In this document: piece after piece, positions 9,801-19,468 of the stretch | How positions within the stretch are numbered: position 1 is the first letter of the stretch | Layout: every line of letters starts with the position of its first letter | Source of the DNA: Nemertoderma westbladi | Lineage: Eukaryota; Xenacoelomorpha; Nemertodermatida; Nemertodermatidae | Length of the DNA stretch: 64,000 bases | Assembly: GCA_032718475.1 (NCBI GenBank) | Contig: JAUCBJ010001161.1 | Location: 1-64,000, forward strand | Direction of reading: 5' to 3' | The notes under the pieces: generated by a model | What the model was told of the DNA's origin: nothing | Database searches by the model: none | What the model saw: only the letters and a program-made list of their open reading frames with translations | Translations under genes and position numbers: made by a program

Positions 9801-11412
9801 ATCTGCTATCTGAGTTTATTAATATCAAATGAGTTTATGTTTAGGCGAGCGGGCGTCGCTGCCTACCTCTCTTTGCCCCCGGACAGTGGGATTCTCAGCG
9901 CCGATGTACCGTCGTCGCGGTGTTACATGTAGCAACAGCACGACAACGATAACCGGCACAAGTCACTCCACTGTCCGTCCCAAAGGCTTGGATCCACTTG
10001 AGGTTCTTTCTATAGGAGAGTTGGGCTACTTTTGCAATTGCGACTAGCTACTGTAAACATACTTTAGCAGTAACATTCACCTATAAACACACAAATTCCA
10101 CACAACTGTCACCAATTGTACACATACAGGCCATTTGTCCGTTAGTCAGTGCCTTCCAGAATGTCACGTTATTACTGTGTATCCTTGGATACTAACAGTG
10201 TGCTATGTATTCTCTATGCTATGCAATGGGACAAGCTTTCTATTGTTCTTTTAACTTGCTTCGAATTCTAGCGTGGGTGTTGCTATGGTGACATTATGGA
10301 AAGCTAGCGGTAGAATTAGGGTAATTCTCATGCATACAGATCTGGAATGCTATTTAATAGTAATTCTTTAATTGTCAATATCCTCTTTATGCATGATTTT
10401 ATTAATTTTATCGGCTATTGACTATATGTTGGAGATTCTCGCACTCTAATACACTCAATAGGATGAATCTCCGCTCCCATGATCTATTAATTAATGGAAT
10501 TTTGGGAATGTTATAAATTGCACAAAAACGACAATTTATGAAATTCATTTAAAATATGAATTTAAATTTATTCCCGTGAATTTTATTATTTGATGTTAAA
10601 ATTGACACAATTTGATTCCAGAGCAGGTCTGGGGACATAGGATCCTTAATTCTATGAAAATTGTCTTTTAAGAGTATCGGTAAGTGCTGCGATATCTTAA
10701 TTGACTAGAAATTTAAAGGATCTGAATTTTACAGATTTTAATAAATATTAAATTAATATTTAAGATGGGCACCGATTTATTCCAGAACTTGTCTGGGGAC
10801 GTTAACCACTGATTCTAGAATTTGTCTTTCAAGTATATCGGTGGGTGCCGCGATATCTTAATCGACTAGAATTACAGATGGTCAAAAGGTTTAACAGATT
10901 TATTTGCGTTTTACGCTACTGTTATAGGGACATCACGCTACTATATGTATTATTTAATATAAGGTAGAAGAGCAATATCGCACGAAGCAATGTCAGTGTG
11001 AAGAGGCAAGTCGTTTCCAAGGCCTACCCAGAGCTTGGTTTAGCCGAGACACGAGGATCTGAACTTTGCATTCCTAATACTCTGCCTACCAATAATACTT
11101 AAATATAGTAGTGGCTTTATTGTACTTTAATAAGTACGGACATTTCATCTTACTGTAGTCACGTATTTATAATATGATACGGACAGTAAGGAAAGAGAAA
11201 AATTATTTCTCGCCGTCACACTAAATATATATTATATATGTAATTACGTAATAAACAATAATGTATTGCACTAACCTACTAAATAATCTAAAATAACATT
11301 CTACTAAATAAAATTGAATAAAAACGATTATAATAAAGTACATAATAATGTTCACGTATAAAATATAATAAAATAGATAAAATAATATAGTCATACACCC
11401 ACTCCAGACGTA
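9801..11412 (-). other. Conserved noncoding spacer between pol and ORF3 (element A)
   Basis: No coding frame is convincing in these 1.6 kb. The spacer is strongly conserved in element B (35,062-36,719), including the GTCGCTGCCTACC block near ORF3 and the AT-rich stretch near the pol end. It contains the paired foldable repeats at 10,601-10,875. Conservation of a noncoding block suggests a role in RNA processing, export, or production of the ORF3 message. Confidence 0.6.
10601..10875 (-). repeat. Two copies of a foldable ~100-bp motif
   Basis: Copy 1 (about 10,613-10,709) and copy 2 (about 10,767-10,869) share in order a CCAGA-N5-TCTGGGGAC hairpin, an AATTGTCTTT- or ATTTGTCTTT-like core, TATCGGT, and GCGATATCTTAAT(T/C)GACTAGAA. 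In copy 2, GGGCACCGAT (10,767-10,776) can pair with ATCGGTGGGTGCC (10,837-10,849), closing a long stem. Element B has both copies (about 35,881-35,990 and 36,062-36,170). Confidence 0.65.
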
Positions 11413-14400
11413 TCACGTTGGGGAGTCCCTAGATGTTTGAGGAATTAGGGAGGTGGTAGTGGGAAGAGTGTCTTGCCTTCCATAGTTTCCGGAGAGTTCT
11501 CTGTCTCTTTCCAGTAAACATAAACGACCAACTGGGCGATTGAGTTGTTGCGTCTCAAAGATTATGCCTGGCTTCTTGAAGTTACGCCGCATGACGATGA
11601 GTTCTACTGAGCGTACTAAACCATCATCCGAGATGTGGGTCTCGATGATACGACCTGTCTGCCACCGTTTACGTGGGAGGTCTGGATCTACAATAAGCAC
11701 CATATCTCCGGCGCTGACGTTTTCTTGCTGCGCAAACCACTTAGTTCGAAGTTGTAGCGTGGGCAGATAATGTTTCTCGAAATGGTCAGCGAAACGACGG
11801 GATAGCAACTGCATAAGTTGCCAAGTTCGACGGCAGTATTCGTCTCCGTCGGCAATCTCCGATCGTGGGAGCATGGTTACAGGTTTCTTCAGTAGGAAGT
11901 GCGCGGGTGTTAGCGCTTCCAGGGAATCGGGACTCGATGAGACTGGCATAAGCGGTCTCTCGTTGAGATAGGCAGCTATTTCCTCCATTAACGTCCGCAA
12001 AAGTTCGTCGGTGAGATACGCGAGGCATGACACTATAAAGTGAAATGCGGTCTTGACACTTCTAATTAATCTCTCCCAACTTCCTCCCCACCAAGGTGCG
12101 TCGGCGGCGTTGAAGGTCCAGCTAGACGCTGTTATCCTTAGCTGATCGTCCACCTGTCTTTGGTTCCAGTCCTTCACGTAAGCCTGTATTTCGTTATTGG
12201 CACCAATGAAGTTCGTTCCCTTATCCGATCTCATGGTATTACTCGTCCCGAAACGAGCGATCCGTTGGCGTAAACTTAAGACGAAGCTGTTGTTAGATAG
12301 ATCGTTCACCATATCGAGATGGATGGCTCTACAAGTCATGCATACGAAGATGACACACCATCTCTTGACTATAGTCCTAGCACGATATACTTCAATAGGG
12401 CCAAATAAATCTACACCAGTATTAGTAAAAGGTGGTTCATAGAAGCTTACTCGTTCCCTAGGTAATTCTGCCTCTCGCTGTGTTAAAGGCCTACTGAATG
12501 CTTTCCTACAGGGTATGCAGTTCCTAAGAACTTGGTTCAGAGCTCTACGGGGTTTATCAAAATAATAGCGAGTTCGAATTTCGCTAAGAACTCGTTCTCT
12601 ACCAGCATGATAAAGTTTACTGTGAACATCTACAATCATCTTGATTTGTACTTCAAGATTTCTAATGAGTATGGGAAATTTAGTGTCAAAGGATAAGGGC
12701 GCGTTGGTGAGCCTTCCTCCAACACGTATTAACCCATCTATCATTGTGCTAGAGAATCGATCCCTTAAGCGCATCTGCGGATTTCTCAACAACAGGAAAT
12801 ACTTTTCGGAATCCTCATAGCATTGCAGGAGTCTCAGTATCTGCTTATTGGTTTCTTCATGCTCCTGGTGACTAATTTTCTCCTTTAGAAAACGGTCAGA
12901 TGTCTTATATTTTGGTAAATTTTTAATAACATGAACTTGCGCAGATGTCAATGGAGCGATATCACTAATGGTCTTCGTCCTGGAGTAGTGATGATGAAAA
13001 CATCTCCTTAAATACGTGATGGCTTTACAGAGCCGATTCCAGGAACTGTAGTGATGCATTGTTTGCTGCAGCAGGGGTGAGATTCCTTGCGAGATGTCAG
13101 GTATTTCAGATTTCCAGTCTCTATCTCTAATTTCCACAACAGACTTATTTGTGTTGAGGGATTGTGGATCCGAAGCATCATTCCCGGAAGTATGTAATAC
13201 AGATAGATCGATAGTCGGTTTAAATAACTTCGATTTACTCGCCCGGGTTTTAGGTTTGACTGTCTCCGCTCCCTTGGCTTGTCTAATATCCGCCGTAGTA
13301 AGGTGAGGAGGCCATTCATCCTCTTCCTTGCTCAGGAAGTCGGGTCCACCCAACCAGTCTGGAGTATCTATCAGTTCCTGTGGAGTTGCTCCCCGAGAGG
13401 CGATATCGGCTGGATTAATCGTACCAGGGCAATGTCTCCATTGATCTATCTTTGTGCGACTAAGAATAATAGCTACCCTGTTAGTAACAAAAACGCTGAA
13501 CTGGCAGACTTCATTGGTTAGATACTCCAACACGAGTAAAGCGTCGGTCCAATAAACCGTTTTCTCCAGTGGATAGTCGATTTGTTCCGTTATGTTCCGG
13601 CCGATGGCTGTAGCGTATAAAGCCGCCTTTAACTCCGCTCGAGGAACCTTTAACTTGTTGTTAATCAATGCCTTAGAGGTAACCAAGGCGACTTTGATTC
13701 CATCCGGAGTTTCGACTCGCAGATATGCTACTATACCTATTCCCATGTCGCTGGCGTCTCCAAACACATGGAGTTGATAGGAATACGTAGGAAGAACATG
13801 ACCAAAATATGCACGGGAAATTATAAAGTTCTCGATGGCAGGTAGAGAATCTTCCCATTTCATCCATTTCTTTAACAGTTCTCCCTTAAGCGGATCGTCC
13901 CATGAGTGGTTTTCAAGCCACATTTGTTGTACTAAACTCCGAGCAATCAATATAACTGGGCTAATAAATCCCAATGGGTCGAAATAAGTGCTCAGGATAC
14001 TTAAACAAATCCGTTTGGTCCGAACTGGATTATCTCGCTGTTTTAGCTGAAAAAACAGGATGTCTCTTTCAGTGTCCCACTTCAAGCCAAGCGTCTTGGT
14101 TTCTGGAAGATCGTCCTTTATTAAGTCTAGGTCTTTCGTTCCTCGGTCTTCTACCGGTATCGCTTCCAGAAACTCACGGGAGTTGCTAGTGAATTTCGTC
14201 AGTCGAAATCCACCTCTTTTCAAACACTCTACCGTTCCTTTCGCGACATCAATGGCTTCTTCTACTGATGGAAGGGACCTTAAATTATCGTCCATGTATA
14301 TATTACGCTTGATGTTGTCTATCACCTCTTTTGAGAAGGAGTCTCGGTTGTCATTCGCAGTGGTTCGCACCACGGAGCAGGCGTTGGAAGGACTAGATAT

Positions 14401-17400
14401 GATCCCAAAAGCCTGGATGGTCATCCAGTACTCTATCGGTTTCTGATTGAGGTCTCCTTCAGGCCACCACAGAAATCTCAGGCTGTCTCTATCTCTATCC
14501 AGCGCCTTGACTTGTAAGAACATTCCTTCTATATCGGAGGCGAACGCGATGGAATATTGTCTTAATCTTAAAAGTATTCCCAACAAAGATTGGAGTAAGT
14601 TGGGTCCTGGTAACAACTCGGAATTGAGGGATTGGCCCATATATAGCGCGGAGCCATCGAATACGACTCGTACTTCATGGGGTTTACCGGGTTTGGGAAC
14701 GTAATGATGTGTTAAGTAATACGTTCTCTCCGTCACTGGTGTTCCTTCCGGTACTCGCTCCGCGTATCCCTTTGTTATAAATTTCTTCAGCTGAGTTTGG
14801 TACATTTCTTTAGCTGAAGCATTAGCCGTAAGGCGTCGATGCAATTGAGCGATTCTTTTCTCTGCCAAGGGTCTGTTATTTATAAATCTAGGTTCTCGTT
14901 TTCGAAATGGTAGGCCGATTTCATATCTACCTTGGTCCTTTAAAAAACGTGTAGTTGTTTCCTGGATTTGCTTGGCTCTTTCTTCTTCTATCGATAGAGC
15001 CTTATCGTATGAATTGGGCTCTACCAGTTCTTGAGTAAAGAATCGTACGGCTAGTTCGTCCCGAGTTCTAGCGTTGTAGCGCTCTATCTCATCGTTTAGT
15101 TCGTCATTGTAAGCAATGGGTTCCGATGGGCGAATCAGTTGACATAGGTTCACCTGATTTTTCCAAGTTTGGTTTTCTGTAAGTAGGTTGATTGTGTTCT
15201 CTTCTTCAAAGAGTTGGTAGATGTCGTCATTATCTGAGGAGTATGGTGTTCCCTCAGTTAGTTCGTCCACCTCACTGCTCTCCACTTCCCAATCGTTTAC
15301 TTGGTATATTTGTTCTTGTGGCATTCTCTTTTCGAGAGTCCTGCGGGAAGGGCCAGTAAAGTACCAACCTACTCTAGTTCTTACCGCATAGGTTTGCAGT
15401 GGCTGCGGTTGAGCAGGCCGTTTCTCCAATGTCTCGAGCGCCTCATGCGCGTTTTGGCCGATGAGTATTTGCACTCCAGGATAATCTGTCTGGAATCGAG
15501 GTATCTTAAGATGTTGGATGCTCTCATCCTCGTCCCAATTATAAAGGTCTGCTTGAGTAGTAGCGAAGTTCTTTATAGCCACCATTTTTACCGACCTTAT
15601 ACCTTGTGCTCCTAATTTATCCTGGGGGGTGGACAACACACCTACATAGTAATCTGCCGTTAGGGTAGATTTCCAAACCTGCATAATTCCTGACATATTC
15701 AATTTAGTCCGGAATTTAGGTTGTCCAGCAAAGATATCTTCGGCTAGTTCTTGATCGATGAATGTTCCTGTGCTGCCGGAGTCAAGGAGTACGTTCACTA
15801 TGTAACTTTTGTTAGGACCGTGAACTCTTACCTGCACTACAGGAAATTCTATGATTCCTACGTTGGAAGTTGGAGCTTTCCAAGATGGTTGTCTGGCAAA
15901 AGTAGTTGGGGGAAACTCATTGTTGGTGTCCTTTTCATAAGTAAGTTCTCGATACACCGCGGTATTGATTAGATAACAGGATTCGTTGGCGTCGGAGAAT
16001 TCGTCAGTATAGAATCCTTCCATCTCAGATTCTTGATCAGTGTCATTTACATCACTGAATTGGACAATATGTAGTTCGGGCTCACTTACCTGACTCGGGT
16101 TGTCTCGTTCGAACTCACTGTGTAACAAGATGTGATGTTTCGCGCTACACTTTGCACACTTTACGTCGGAGTAACAGGTTCGCCGTTGGTGTCCTGGTCT
16201 GAGGCAATTATAGCATAACCGCTTATCCCACACGACTGCACGTCTGTGTACAAGAGATTTCTTTAGAAATTCAGCACACGCACTCAAACGGTGGGTCCCG
16301 TCGCACAGCGCACAGTTAGGTTTTATGTTACTCACTTTACCTTGGGTAACCTGATGCACTCTCATTCTTTCTTCGGGCTTTCTTCCGTGCATTCTGTTAG
16401 GAGACTGAGGAGGGGTCTTGGCAACCTGTTCTCTCCTATCGTTGGTTCGAGCCTTATATTTACTTACGTCTTTTGGGGTTTTGTTAACGTAGTAAAATTT
16501 GTCAGTGTCTTTCCCGCTGTCCTCTTCTTGAGAAGCTTGGCTTTCGCCGTCGTCAGTGTAACACACCGGTGTGACTCTTCTCCTAGAAACGGGTTTCTCA
16601 CTTACCTTATTTTCCGATGTTTTTTCTCTGGACTGCTTGATGAGTTGTAGTTTCACTTCACCATCTAAGAAGGACATGAGATCAGTCATGGTAGGGCTTC
16701 GTCGTTGCTGTTCATTCATGTACAACACTTTCTTGTCCCAACGGGTACATACTCCACCCTTTGGTAAAGTAGAGACTACTGCTCCAATAACCATGGAACT
16801 CTGATATTCATGAGACTTACCTAACCAGTCCAATTGTCTACAGATCTCCTGAATCTCATCGGAAAACTCTATAATCACGCTACTAAGGAAGTTTCGGGGG
16901 GCTACTAATTTTGCATACAAATACTTAGCTATGTTATCCTTGTTACCATACCTGATGTTTAATGTATCCCAAACTTGTCTTAATCCTTCTGGATGTCCAA
17001 TAAACTTTAACGCCATTAACTTGGGAGGTCCTTCCAAGCACTTGATGAGGAACCTAAGTTTCTCGCCGTTAGATAGCACAGAGTTCTGTATGCTGTCTTT
17101 GTAATATTCGTTGAAAGGTAACCATTTCATCTCATCTCCATTGAATTTGACGATCTCTCCCACTTTGACCGCTTGGCGGGCTTCTGTTCTAGCCATCTGA
17201 TGCGTAAAGCTTTCTTGGGCCATCGTGTTATTTAATATCGAATTATCGGTATATAAATTTCTCGGATCATTATCAGGTCTATAGGGAATATCATTAACAA
17301 CAGGTCTATAATCACCCTTAATAGGGTTTGCTATAGGAGTTTCTACTTCACTAGCAGTATAGATGCGTGTAGGCTCCACACCTTGCGCATGTAATACTTC

Positions 17401-18189
17401 AGACCTAACAGGTTGACACAATTTTACAGGGGGTATTGGTATACCATTTTGTATATTGACTAATTTGTCGCGTTCTAGCGCGATACTTTGCTGCACTTCT
17501 TGCAATTCTGCCCTACCTTCCCTTACGGTTCCCTTAAGTTGGTGGACAGTCTCCTGCATCTGTCCGAGCAGGAGATTCATCCCCCGCCGTCCCTCCTCTA
17601 CCCACTCGACCGCCGAAGCGGGAGTCGCCAACATTGTAGCGGGCTGACGCGGGACGACAGGAGACAAATCTTTGATTTCTCTCTCAGCTTCCAGGACAGG
17701 GATATTCTCATGGACTGTTCTACCGGGTACAGGCAGTGTAGTACTGTGTAAAGGGAATTTAGAGTTAAGCTCTGGAAGTACTGGGGTCTCTAGCACAGGA
17801 GTGACTTTGGGAACGACAGGCCTAATTATTTCAGGCTCATCAACTATGGTAGGGAGTTTTTTGACCTTAATAATTTGGTCTGTAGGTTCTATACTACTTA
17901 AGTCTGTGCTAGCTAGTTGCCTTCTAACAGCTGGGGGCAAATCAGGCAATTTGTGACGGTAAGATGTTTTTCTACGCCTGCTTAGACGAGATCTATTTCC
18001 TCCGCCTTCAGGATCGGTGGTTTCGCTTTCCTCCGATGATGTATATCCCTGGCGTTTGGGAGTAGATCTTCTCATCATCTGCATGTGACTAGCAGTTAAC
18101 TGTTTATTTATGTTGTCTTGCGTCTCTTGCAGATTTTCCAACTCTAGTTGGGTAGTCTCCTCAGACGCTCTCAGTTCTGCTTCTGCCAC
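11413..18189 (-). CDS. Element A ORF2: Gag-Pol polyprotein (2,258 aa)
   Basis: This is a single open frame with all BEL/Pao parts. Residues 1-320 are polar and Pro-rich. From about 345 comes a capsid-like DUF1759 domain. Zinc knuckles follow near 620-690 (CALCDGTH, CYNCLRPGH). The aspartic protease has DSG at D803. RT shows SDIEGMF (about 1219) and YMDD (1298-1301), and RNase H shows FGDASD (D1478). Integrase has an HHCC finger (CIPC near 1890) and the triad D1927, D1989, E2039. The DUF5641-type tail ends near RPVGRLCLLE. It encodes the proteins that package, copy and insert the element. No ATG starts the frame: it opens at a GTG inside the end of ORF1, one base forward, so expression by +1 frameshifting is likely. 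No stop or indel is visible, so it may be active. Confidence 0.93.
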   Translation of the reverse strand: MAEAELRASEETTQLELENLQETQDNINKQLTASHMQMMRRSTPKRQGYTSSEESETTDPEGGGNRSRLSRRRKTSYRHKLPDLPPAVRRQLASTDLSSIEPTDQIIKVKKLPTIVDEPEIIRPVVPKVTPVLETPVLPELNSKFPLHSTTLPVPGRTVHENIPVLEAEREIKDLSPVVPRQPATMLATPASAVEWVEEGRRGMNLLLGQMQETVHQLKGTVREGRAELQEVQQSIALERDKLVNIQNGIPIPPVKLCQPVRSEVLHAQGVEPTRIYTASEVETPIANPIKGDYRPVVNDIPYRPDNDPRNLYTDNSILNNTMAQESFTHQMARTEARQAVKVGEIVKFNGDEMKWLPFNEYYKDSIQNSVLSNGEKLRFLIKCLEGPPKLMALKFIGHPEGLRQVWDTLNIRYGNKDNIAKYLYAKLVAPRNFLSSVIIEFSDEIQEICRQLDWLGKSHEYQSSMVIGAVVSTLPKGGVCTRWDKKVLYMNEQQRRSPTMTDLMSFLDGEVKLQLIKQSREKTSENKVSEKPVSRRRVTPVCYTDDGESQASQEEDSGKDTDKFYYVNKTPKDVSKYKARTNDRREQVAKTPPQSPNRMHGRKPEERMRVHQVTQGKVSNIKPNCALCDGTHRLSACAEFLKKSLVHRRAVVWDKRLCYNCLRPGHQRRTCYSDVKCAKCSAKHHILLHSEFERDNPSQVSEPELHIVQFSDVNDTDQESEMEGFYTDEFSDANESCYLINTAVYRELTYEKDTNNEFPPTTFARQPSWKAPTSNVGIIEFPVVQVRVHGPNKSYIVNVLLDSGSTGTFIDQELAEDIFAGQPKFRTKLNMSGIMQVWKSTLTADYYVGVLSTPQDKLGAQGIRSVKMVAIKNFATTQADLYNWDEDESIQHLKIPRFQTDYPGVQILIGQNAHEALETLEKRPAQPQPLQTYAVRTRVGWYFTGPSRRTLEKRMPQEQIYQVNDWEVESSEVDELTEGTPYSSDNDDIYQLFEEENTINLLTENQTWKNQVNLCQLIRPSEPIAYNDELNDEIERYNARTRDELAVRFFTQELVEPNSYDKALSIEEERAKQIQETTTRFLKDQGRYEIGLPFRKREPRFINNRPLAEKRIAQLHRRLTANASAKEMYQTQLKKFITKGYAERVPEGTPVTERTYYLTHHYVPKPGKPHEVRVVFDGSALYMGQSLNSELLPGPNLLQSLLGILLRLRQYSIAFASDIEGMFLQVKALDRDRDSLRFLWWPEGDLNQKPIEYWMTIQAFGIISSPSNACSVVRTTANDNRDSFSKEVIDNIKRNIYMDDNLRSLPSVEEAIDVAKGTVECLKRGGFRLTKFTSNSREFLEAIPVEDRGTKDLDLIKDDLPETKTLGLKWDTERDILFFQLKQRDNPVRTKRICLSILSTYFDPLGFISPVILIARSLVQQMWLENHSWDDPLKGELLKKWMKWEDSLPAIENFIISRAYFGHVLPTYSYQLHVFGDASDMGIGIVAYLRVETPDGIKVALVTSKALINNKLKVPRAELKAALYATAIGRNITEQIDYPLEKTVYWTDALLVLEYLTNEVCQFSVFVTNRVAIILSRTKIDQWRHCPGTINPADIASRGATPQELIDTPDWLGGPDFLSKEEDEWPPHLTTADIRQAKGAETVKPKTRASKSKLFKPTIDLSVLHTSGNDASDPQSLNTNKSVVEIRDRDWKSEIPDISQGISPLLQQTMHHYSSWNRLCKAITYLRRCFHHHYSRTKTISDIAPLTSAQVHVIKNLPKYKTSDRFLKEKISHQEHEETNKQILRLLQCYEDSEKYFLLLRNPQMRLRDRFSSTMIDGLIRVGGRLTNAPLSFDTKFPILIRNLEVQIKMIVDVHSKLYHAGRERVLSEIRTRYYFDKPRRALNQVLRNCIPCRKAFSRPLTQREAELPRERVSFYEPPFTNTGVDLFGPIEVYRARTIVKRWCVIFVCMTCRAIHLDMVNDLSNNSFVLSLRQRIARFGTSNTMRSDKGTNFIGANNEIQAYVKDWNQRQVDDQLRITASSWTFNAADAPWWGGSWERLIRSVKTAFHFIVSCLAYLTDELLRTLMEEIAAYLNERPLMPVSSSPDSLEALTPAHFLLKKPVTMLPRSEIADGDEYCRRTWQLMQLLSRRFADHFEKHYLPTLQLRTKWFAQQENVSAGDMVLIVDPDLPRKRWQTGRIIETHISDDGLVRSVELIVMRRNFKKPGIIFETQQLNRPVGRLCLLERDRELSGNYGRQDTLPTTTSLIPQTSRDSPT

Positions 18190-19468
18190 CGCTGCCTTTT
18201 CTTTCTGCTTCTGCTGCTGCTGCTGCCTTTGCTGCTTCTGCTGCTGCCTTTGCTGCTTCTGCTTCTGCCGCCGTTACTGCTGCTGCCTTTCGGTCCTCTA
18301 TCCGTTTTTTCTTTACTTGTTCTTCTTGGACTCTAGCGAGGCGGAGTTTTTCATCAAATTTAGCTTGGTTTGCAGCTAACATTTCCGCATCGATTGCGTC
18401 CAACACAAGCTTGGTTCCTTCACTATTAGGGCGAAGTCCAGACAGTCGTCTCCTCAACTCTTCGTCTCCTAGGAATCGTTGATAGTCTGACAGATAGATG
18501 TCTATGGCGTCTCTCGAGGGCGGCTTCTCTGCTGGTGTCTCTTCGCTTTCCATTTGAGAAAGGGTGGCATCGGTTGGTTCTTCATAGGTTGGTCTCTCAG
18601 TCAGCTGGGATTTCCACTGAACCGTTTCTTGAACTTTGAGACCTACCCGCTGGAACCAAGTCTTGACAGCAACTTGCAGCGACGTGTCCTGTCTTCTTTT
18701 GGAAGTTTCCTCAAAGGCTGATAGGATTAGTCTAATGCGTAGGGTTCTTTCACGTACTTGATATAGCAGCTCTTCCTGCTCTTGAGGTCCTTGGGGTTGT
18801 CGAAACAGTTGTTCTTCTAATCGCTCTAAGGAGCCGAAGAATCCCTGCACATATCCTGCTGCCGACCTCTTCCAAACAGCTGGATCCATCGTATCTTTAG
18901 CCACTCCCATCCTGTGTATCTCTTCCCAAGTAGCTTCGGACAAATCTAACGGGAGTCCGGGTCCGGGAAAGTTCCATTGTGACTCGACAATAGACATCAA
19001 TTCTTCCCTGGCGTATCCCGCATAACTATCTTGGGTCGCTCGCTTACTTCTCGCCCAATCGGCTTGATGTTCCTCCACCGCCATCAATATAGTAGTTAGT
19101 ACTGCGGCAGGAAGGGTGAGAAGGGGATCCGAGTAGGCTGTAGCCGCCATCTGCACTCCGCGTTCGGGGGTCAGCTCTACAGTATCCGAACTACTGGAGC
19201 TATCTGATCGCTGGGAACAAGTTTCTTGACTAGGATGTTGCTGCGGTTGGACAGCTGCTTCCTGGTTCCGTTTGACTTGGGCCCGAGTGCCGATGATAGA
19301 CCTACGGTGTTGGATTAGCTTAGGGTCTGATACTACTACTGGAGGGATGACCTTTCTTTCAGTAGGAGGTGAGCTGAACTCCTTTCTTAATCGCTCCACA
19401 CTCCTATCTGTGTCACAGATGGTTGTATCGATCAGACTGTCTGACAGGTTTTGCTGGGTGTCAGACAT
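18161..19468 (-). CDS. Element A ORF1: accessory Gag-like protein (435 aa)
   Basis: It starts MSDTQQNL at 19,468. Residues 1-110 are Ser/Thr/Gln-rich. Residues about 111-290 form a helical region that is missing from B's homologue. Residues about 310-380 hold a conserved block (RDAIDIYLSDYQRFLGDEEL). The tail from about 365 is an Ala/Glu/Lys/Arg coiled coil. It ends in UGA while overlapping ORF2 by 29 nt in the +1 frame, and the same arrangement occurs in B and D. It has no homologue that I recognise outside these elements. Its position before the capsid domain suggests a Gag N-terminal extension; the coiled coil suggests self-assembly. Confidence 0.75.
   Translation of the reverse strand: MSDTQQNLSDSLIDTTICDTDRSVERLRKEFSSPPTERKVIPPVVVSDPKLIQHRRSIIGTRAQVKRNQEAAVQPQQHPSQETCSQRSDSSSSSDTVELTPERGVQMAATAYSDPLLTLPAAVLTTILMAVEEHQADWARSKRATQDSYAGYAREELMSIVESQWNFPGPGLPLDLSEATWEEIHRMGVAKDTMDPAVWKRSAAGYVQGFFGSLERLEEQLFRQPQGPQEQEELLYQVRERTLRIRLILSAFEETSKRRQDTSLQVAVKTWFQRVGLKVQETVQWKSQLTERPTYEEPTDATLSQMESEETPAEKPPSRDAIDIYLSDYQRFLGDEELRRRLSGLRPNSEGTKLVLDAIDAEMLAANQAKFDEKLRLARVQEEQVKKKRIEDRKAAAVTAAEAEAAKAAAEAAKAAAAAEAERKGSGGRSRTESV

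Noticed and set aside
10601-10875. CRISPR-like or attachment-site interpretation of spaced repeats
   Set aside because: Eukaryotic context; only two copies, inside a retrotransposon spacer.
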